Made by a program: the position numbers and the translations under genes. This document shows, piece after piece, positions 57,906 through 64,000 of a DNA stretch of 64,000 nucleotides (its first letter is position 1; each line of letters opens with the position of its first letter). This stretch comes from Ypsolopha sequella (Eukaryota > Arthropoda > Insecta > Lepidoptera > Ypsolophidae): assembly GCA_934047225.1 (NCBI GenBank), contig OW203991.1, positions 2,294,001-2,358,000 on the forward strand. The letters are read 5' to 3'. The notes under the pieces were generated by a model that searched no databases, was not told the DNA's origin, and was given only the letters and a program-made list of their open reading frames with translations.

Positions 57906-58069
57906 CGGGTCTACCGCGTAATTCTCATTTTCATCAACATCAACTTGAGATTGAAATTTGACGTGCGTGCGACGACGCCCGCCTAACATGCCATCTCTTT
58001 TGCACGCGTTGAATTTCGCATGCATTTGCTTGAAGTTGATACAAATGAGAATTACGCGGTAGAGCCCCT
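57906..58069. mobile_element. MITE of the TACCGCGTAATTCTCA family, copy 3
   Basis: Opposite orientation to copies 1 and 2; ends tctaccgcgtaattctcatt / gagaattacgcggtagagcc. Confidence 0.7.
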
Positions 58070-58325
58070 GGTCAAAACTACTTTTGACTGCGAGAATGAG
58101 TCATTTTGACTAAGGACGTAGTGTTGACTGATATTCGCAGGCAAAATTAGTTTTGCGGATGTCCTGCAGCGCAGAAGAGAGCCGGTAGGTTAGGTTAGAA
58201 GGTTAGGTATGGCAAGTCGCGGAACGTGGTTATTTTTTTACGACAACCCAGAAATACTTTTTCATCCAAATTACTTCAGACTAACTTAGTTTTGACTGAT
58301 TTTCGCAGTCAAAACTACTTTTGAC
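58070..58325. mobile_element. GTCAAAACTACTTTTGAC-ended element
   Basis: Ends gtcaaaactacttttgactg and cagtcaaaactacttttgac form inverted repeats. It directly abuts the previous MITE. Internal text with taggttaggttagaaggtta resembles 22190-22205. Confidence 0.55.
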
Positions 58326-58353
58326 CGGCTATAAGTTTCGACTGCAACATATA

Positions 58354-58895
58354 CAAAGTGACTTTTTGATCATCGTCCAAATTCATACCGGAGGCTTGAT
58401 AAGTGATCAGTATCTTGGATCACTAACAATTTTTGTGAAATTTGTAAAATGAAATTTCGGCTTCCCATAGAAATTCACTTCCAGTTCCGAGTGAATCACT
58501 ATGGAGAGCCGAAATTTCATTTTATGTATTTTACAAAAAAATATTATTGATCCATGATACTGATCACTTACCAAGCCACCGGTATGAATTTGGACGATGA
58601 TCAAAATTCAAAATTCAAAAAGTTTATTTTGCAAAGTAGTTATATATAATACACGTTTCACAAGTCAAATTTTAATCTTATAAAAATATATGTAATAAAA
58701 TAATAAATGTACATGAACTACTTAGATTAAATGTTTTTTTAATTTATGTAGCAATATATATACGATTAAAATTATAGGTAAAATATTATTATACAAGGTG
58801 AAATCCAATCAGCCGCCCGAACCCATACCGGAGACCCGGCCAGGGACCAGGAACAGGTTCAATGATCACCAACCGATCACCAAAAAGTCACCTTG
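58354..58895. mobile_element. CAAGGTGAC foldback MITE, copy 5, split by a SINE
   Basis: The hairpin runs 58354-58606, then a minus-strand SINE copy (58607-58877) interrupts it, and its last bases aaaaagtcaccttg resume. Confidence 0.8.
58607..58877 (-). mobile_element. SINE-like repeat, copy E
   Basis: From the aattcaaaattc tail to ttggtgatcattgaacc on the minus strand. A gatcaaaa-type duplication is visible at its edges. Confidence 0.7.
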
Positions 58896-59430
58896 TATAT
58901 TTATTAATTTTCAGAAGGGAACTGACGGTTGTTTTTATTGGCACTCGGTAAGAAAAATCTTTGACACACCCAATTTACCCAGCCAAACCATTCCTTTTTA
59001 TAATTCCGTACCCAAAAGGTGCCAAACAGGACCCTATTACCACTTTAACCGTCCATCCGTCTGTCAGGGAGTCTTCAACCTTAATAGGTAGCCAGTTGAA
59101 ATTTTCATAGAATACGTTACTTTGACCTCTGAATAAATAAATAAAATTTTAACCCGTGGGATGACCCAAAAACAACCATTTTGTTTCAGCTCTATAGGCG
59201 CCAAGTGGCTCACTATAAAGTGGGTATAGTACATTTCAAATACCATGGCCCGATTCCACTTAAGACGGTCATTAGGTGTTAACAATAGGATTAGTGATAA
59301 CAAAAGATACCTGGCCAGACCCTTTTGCGGTGTGGTATTTTACACGCAACCTAATGATCTTGATCGTTTAACCAAGTAATCTTTATGAATGTAAACAATA
59401 TTTCATGTTAGTTGTCATCTGACTACGTTA

Positions 59431-59676
59431 GTGATTACACGTATACTGTCAATAACAATGTTTCGACCTTGGGTAACATCCATAAGTGACCCGTCTAGTG
59501 GTGAAGTTAGTTCGCAGCAACGTAAGAAAAGATTTTTAAGCAAGGACGCTCAAGATGTGGTGATAAGTGTTTATAAAACTTTGTTAAATCGAATGGGCGA
59601 AAAAGGTGTAATTAAAGAAACATCGATATTCACCAATGTTCCGGAAAGGACAGTTAAAAGTTATATCTATAAATAA
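59431..59676 (+). CDS. Small helix-turn-helix protein or transposase N-terminus
   Basis: An 81-codon frame, possibly starting at the second ATG (59458, MFRPWVTSISD). It contains a basic region and a probable helix-turn-helix (KDAQDVVISVYKTLLNR, then VIKETSIFTNVPERTVKSYI). This resembles N-terminal DNA-binding parts of insect DDE-type transposases. The ORF ends right after the recognition helix, so it is probably a truncated remnant or a first exon (no clear donor seen). Confidence 0.45.
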   Translation: MITRILSITMFRPWVTSISDPSSGEVSSQQRKKRFLSKDAQDVVISVYKTLLNRMGEKGVIKETSIFTNVPERTVKSYIYK

Positions 59677-59741
59677 TATATCTATAAATAACATTGCAGT
59701 ATGGGAAAGCACATCGGTAAATTCACGAGTTGTGTTGAGAC

Positions 59742-59806
59742 CTGGATAGCTCAGAGGTTAAAGCAATCGCTTGGCAAGTGAGAGGTTCAGAGCTCCTCAC
59801 ATCCAG
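59742..59806 (+). repeat. tRNA-like sequence
   Basis: Perfect 6-bp ends ctggat / atccag, an A box (tagctcagaggtta), an anticodon-like loop ttggcaa and a TTC-containing T region. The body is 65 nt, shorter than a normal tRNA, and the T loop is oversized. It is more likely a tRNA pseudogene or SINE head than a working tRNA. Confidence 0.45.
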
Positions 59807-59899
59807 ATTTACTTTTATTTCTGCGTTTCTATACTGCAATGATATAATTTTAAGTTAATTTCACCTCTATCTTCAAAACGGTAATACTAACAAGTATAA

Positions 59900-61640
59900 A
59901 ATTTGGTCAAATTATAGTATCGATATATTCTAAAATAAACAAAGTTTTGGTTTCCGTATTCTGAGGGTGCGGAAGTGTTTGTCAGGCGCTATCAGTGTAG
60001 CGGCTTGTTATTGTCGCCTTGCCGTTTGGCATATATATTATTGTTATTTACCATAGTGTTTTAAGGTTCCGTACATGTACGGAATCCTTTGTGCGCGAGT
60101 CAGAGTCGCACTTATCCAAATTATGAAATAATATATTATATATATTTTGCGACAGGCGGGATTTTATACCGACATGTATGTATTCGCCCGCACTCCCGCC
60201 ATGTCGCGGACTATATATTTACATAGTGGTATAAGATACCGATTCGGTGAAGCTCATCTTAACTTATTCGACAGGACTAAACTTAATTTAAGCGTTCTGT
60301 CCTTGTGTTTTCGATAAAGAAAGAAAAAGATAGGACGCTTAAAATAAGGTTAGTCCTGTCAAATAAATTAAACGTGTTACGCCGAATTGATAACAACAAA
60401 TTCACACAGAGCTAGAGACGAGTGCGGGAAAATTATTTTTCTTCGCAAATACTATGAAACTTACTGCAGGTAACAGAGGAAGTCACAGCCAACATTTTAT
60501 TTCCTTACACTTAACTGCGAAAATATGCGCTTTGGAAACTACAGGCACTTGAAAATATTTAATTAAAAGGTTAAGTAACCGAACTATTTCTTTTTTCTTG
60601 TAATAGACTGCTGACGATATTACAAACACCTTTTACTGATAAAGTTTTTCTGAAATTTTTTCTGAGAAAAAAAATATTTAATTATTTTTTGTATGGAGAA
60701 AACAATTATACTGTCAATTAAAGAAGAACTTTCTGTCATTTAGCTACAATACGGCAAATCTACTTATTTGCCATGTTGGATAGCTTTTATTTCAACATAT
60801 ATTAAAACAAAATGTCAAAATGAAAACACCCGAATATTTTCCCAAACGGGTGTTTCCGGGAATTTTCCCGCAATCGGGAATATTCCCGGGTGTAAACATA
60901 TCTCTACATATCTCTTACGGTCGTAGGTTAAAAAGACCATTGTTTATTAAATAAATAAATAAGCTACCAGATTGTATTGTAAATGGGAGAAAGCTTTCTA
61001 AAGCTACAGATTTACTAAAAAAGTATTACCTGTCATAAATAATTAATTAACTTCAAAATTATGTCCCAGTTTCCAAGTATAATATTTATAAGGTGCGTTT
61101 GTAAAAGTAGTTAAGGTTAATTTAATTTAAGTAAAAATAATTAAAGCTACTAACTTTTCGCAGACAAACTGCAAAGTTTTGCGAAATATATGTACTAGAA
61201 TAAGTGAATTTACTGTGTTAAATAAATTATAAAAAAAAAAAACAAAGGGTAAACTGGTCAGAAACAAGGCGCATTGAATGAACTTGATGAATGTGAAATA
61301 AGCGAACGAGATCGTACATATTAGCAGACGAAGCCCCGTGGTATCAGCTTACCCTTCTAGAAGACAGGCGTGGGTATCATGTACATATTCAAAGTTCTAT
61401 CAAGTGACATCAAACTAGCAGTCTCTGTATGTGTAAGTAACCATTTCGATAAGTATTACTTTGATTCCAACAGTCAAATGTTAAGGTCGATTGATTGTAC
61501 AAAAATTGCTTCAAGACTATTATCTCTTATGTTATTGTCTCTAATGTTAGGGAAATGTTAAATATATGATGAGCTGTAATATTATTTTACAGACTCTAAA
61601 ATAGGTCCTTAATGTTCGCTTATATTTCGGAAAATTATAA
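59900..61640. other. Gene-free repeat debris
   Basis: A GTGCGAGTC-type fragment lies at 60060-60110. A foldback is at 60270-60360. Stretches such as ttcccgggtgtaaacat near 60890 are unassigned. No coding exon is recognised. Confidence 0.35.
60270..60360. repeat. Foldback, ~33-bp arms
   Basis: gacaggactaaacttaattt pairs with aaaataaggttagtcctgtc, separated by a purine-rich loop. Confidence 0.6.
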
Positions 61641-61645
61641 TTAAC

Positions 61646-62168
61646 CTTAAGAACCCGGTGCAGGACGACGCCAACTCCGATGCGAAGCGAGACGTACCGC
61701 GACAATAAAGCGCATATTTGGCTGGCTAATCTAAACAAGCGCCTCACGCTTTGCCCCACGCCGTTCGAACTGTGCTGAGCGAGTCTCGCCCTTTGCGTTG
61801 GAAATAATAATTATTTCCGAATACCTTAATTGTGCCTCGACTACTTGTTATTTGTTATTATGTTTTAATTAATTAGAATATTGATGATACTTCCAAGTGG
61901 TGAATGTGCTTACTTTGCTTGTTAAATGTTCATAAGTCACTTAACGAAGCCTTGTAAAAGTACTCGATTTTAGGGCGAAAACCCATTATTTTAAATATTT
62001 TCTGGTCTTTAACGCGATGTTTGTGAAAAAATCAGGGACATGCATACACCACTTGATATAGACCGTCTAAATGAAAGCCTAAAATTTATTTGATTGAATG
62101 TTCCACTTTCGCGAGTTATTATGGTTTTTAGATAAGTATGAAGTACGATTCGGAGCGGGTTTTTGAAT
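61646..62168 (-). mobile_element. CCTTAAGA-ended element, copy 2 (inverted)
   Basis: Reverse orientation of 25866-26336; shares gcgcctcacg, taaacaagcgcctc and aaaacccattattttaaat. The two copies are 35 kb apart. Confidence 0.65.
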
Positions 62169-62823
62169 GAAACATTTTAAATTTCGTTACGTACGAATAT
62201 AACTTAAGGTTGACAAAATCATGGCGCCTGCCGACACAGAAGTCAAAACTTCAAATTAAAGAACCCATAAGATTTTCCCACACCGAAAATCACTCAACGG
62301 GCCTTCAGACGTTTCCACTTATTGTTGACCTTAAGTTACTGAGCAGATTGTCTCAACTCTCAAGTAAATATTGTGTCCGCTAAACATGTGATTGATAACT
62401 ATGTGGGCTAAGGGCCTATGCACACGGCGTATTTTATACGCGCAGGCGTTTCACGAACGCGCGTTGTCTGCGCGTTTTCAGTCCTGTTGCATTTATATTG
62501 AAATGATTTCTTGCTGCGACTCACGCACGTATAACCGCGTTTGTATCGCGTCGTCTGAAAGAAGAAAATACGCCGTGTCCATAGGCTCTTAGCTATGCTA
62601 TGTTTTTTTAGCTATGCTCCTATAGAACAAGTTCAATGTCTCGTATCAATTTAAATAGCCGGACAATAATCTCGGTGAGGATTGCATTTTGTACATGATA
62701 ACATTGCTTCACTACATAAAGGAATGTGGTTATATGCGTCACAAAGCAAATGTCATAATAATATTGATAGTTATTGATTTTCAATAACGATTGAACAGGG
62801 AAAACGCAGGCTTATTTCAGTCA

Positions 62824-63539
62824 GTAGCCTAAGCATGAAAACATCTCCGTATGAGATGAAACTGAACTTAGGTTGCCATACGTAGCTGTTAGTTCCGCTA
62901 CTGCCCGCTTGGAGCAGTTTCCCAGATTTCATACGATTTTGATGTAATTTGAAACGCAACTACAGTAGAGCCACTGAGTGATGGCGCCTATGACGTTTAA
63001 ATGCCTACAAAGTATCGTAATTATTTATAAGCAAGTGTGAATTAAAAAATGTAATACTTCATTGTCGATAGTGATGTACTACTTGTTTCGGTTATTATTT
63101 TTCGATTTGAATGTTGCTTTATTGTGCAATAGAATTCGTATAAGAAACAAAGTTTTTTTTTTTAAAGTTTCTCATTATTTATAGGTCGTGTTTGAGGTCG
63201 CCAAGTTACGCAATAATATTTAATTAAAAACAAAACAATGACAAGTTAAACTAAACGAAAATAAATGATAGTAAAATACTTTTTTCGATTTTGATATTGA
63301 AACATCTCTTGGGGGCCCTCCGCATAGCCCTCCGATAGCTACGCCACTGGTTTTGGCAAATTTTCCTTTTGTATCATTATGTAGAATGTTGAATGACGTG
63401 TCTAATGTTGAGTAAACTCACACTTGATTTTTATTTTGAACCGAAATTTGAAATGTACCTCATCACTAAATGCAGCTGTCATAAGTGCCATCACTCAGTG
63501 GCCCTACCTTATACGGAGATGTTTTCATGCTTAGGCTAC
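62824..63539. mobile_element. Foldback split by a second MITE
   Basis: Arms gtagcctaagcatgaaaaca and tgttttcatgcttaggctac flank the GTAGAGCCACT element (62965-63507). The outer element is the older one. Confidence 0.7.
62965..63507. mobile_element. MITE of the GTAGAGCCACT family, copy 2
   Basis: 543 bp, same orientation and ends as 23776-24331. Confidence 0.75.
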
Positions 63540-63764
63540 AGAAGATTTAATGCAAAAAATATTTATGTAAAACTTAAGCAACAATACAGCCAGTTGTAGG
63601 AATTTTGTTCAAATTATTTTTACGACAGAGCGCCAGGAATTGAATTTTTGCATGTTTCTTCCCATATACGGATAAATTCTGCTTTCGATGTTTCTTACAA
63701 TAACCAGAGCAGTTTTTTTTTCTTTTATTCACGATTGTCTGACAGGGATTCCTCTGAATATAAA

Positions 63765-64000
63765 GGTGTTAAGATGAAGTTGCGGAAGCCAGAAACTGGC
63801 AATAGAACCACCCATATCAGACGAACTTTTCATTAAAAAATAATTGAAAAATCGAGAAAATAAAATCAGTTGTTTCATACATTTGGGTTCGGTATCTATG
63901 TAACTATTCTATGGAACAGCTGATTTTTTTTTCGCGATTCGATAAGTTGTTCGTATGTACGAGTACTATTGCCAGTTTCCGGTTTCCGCAACTTCATCTT
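63765..64000. mobile_element. Foldback MITE cut by the window edge
   Basis: Starts ggtgttaagatgaagttgcg and, after a central loop, returns as ccgcaacttcatctt at the last base. It is a relative of the hairpin nested at 53079-53285. Confidence 0.65.

Noticed and set aside
59742..59806. Functional tRNA
   Set aside because: The body is too short, the T loop is abnormal and the implied GGC anticodon would be unusual in a eukaryote.

Overview
The window is a piece of an insect nuclear genome, most likely a moth or butterfly. It is AT-rich, has long introns, and is crowded with interspersed repeats of types I associate with Lepidoptera. Three host genes can be followed exon by exon, with GT/AG boundaries and matching codon phase at every junction. 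No bacterial, viral or organellar gene blocks are seen.

Layout. (1) About 1050-2372, minus strand: the first three coding exons of a USP34-type deubiquitinase (Drosophila puffyeye orthologue); the rest lies left of the window. (2) 2373-8540: a transposon-filled spacer with a TTAA-flanked element (3245-6978) that has swallowed a decayed jockey-like LINE, then a second truncated LINE (7317-8103). (3) 8543-19150, plus strand: ALG12, the ER alpha-1,6-mannosyltransferase of N-glycan assembly, in eight exons. It carries an unusual charged C-terminal extension of about 300 residues. Its introns hold an inverted RTE fragment, a frameshifted Tc1 transposon, two SINE copies and a foldback. (4) 19150-27800: 3' UTR, then gene-free repeats, including foldback elements, TTAA-element debris and a hammerhead-like RNA motif. 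(5) 27815-54270, minus strand: the ten C-terminal exons of a UBASH3/TULA-family gene (SH3 plus histidine-phosphatase domain), spread over 26 kb. Its introns hold a very young, internally deleted BEL/Pao element, a truncated RT element, a minisatellite, hAT and TTAA elements and many foldback MITEs. The UBA and 2H-phosphoesterase exons expected upstream were not found before 64000. (6) 54271-64000: no host exon recognised; nested repeats, a short helix-turn-helix ORF and a tRNA-like sequence.

The three genes serve unrelated tasks (ubiquitin removal, glycan assembly, phosphatase signalling) and show no operon-like logic. The main interest is the ALG12 extension, two hammerhead-ribozyme-like cores, and a local burst of long-hairpin elements in and upstream of the UBASH3 gene, one of which ends about 20 bp from a 3' splice site.
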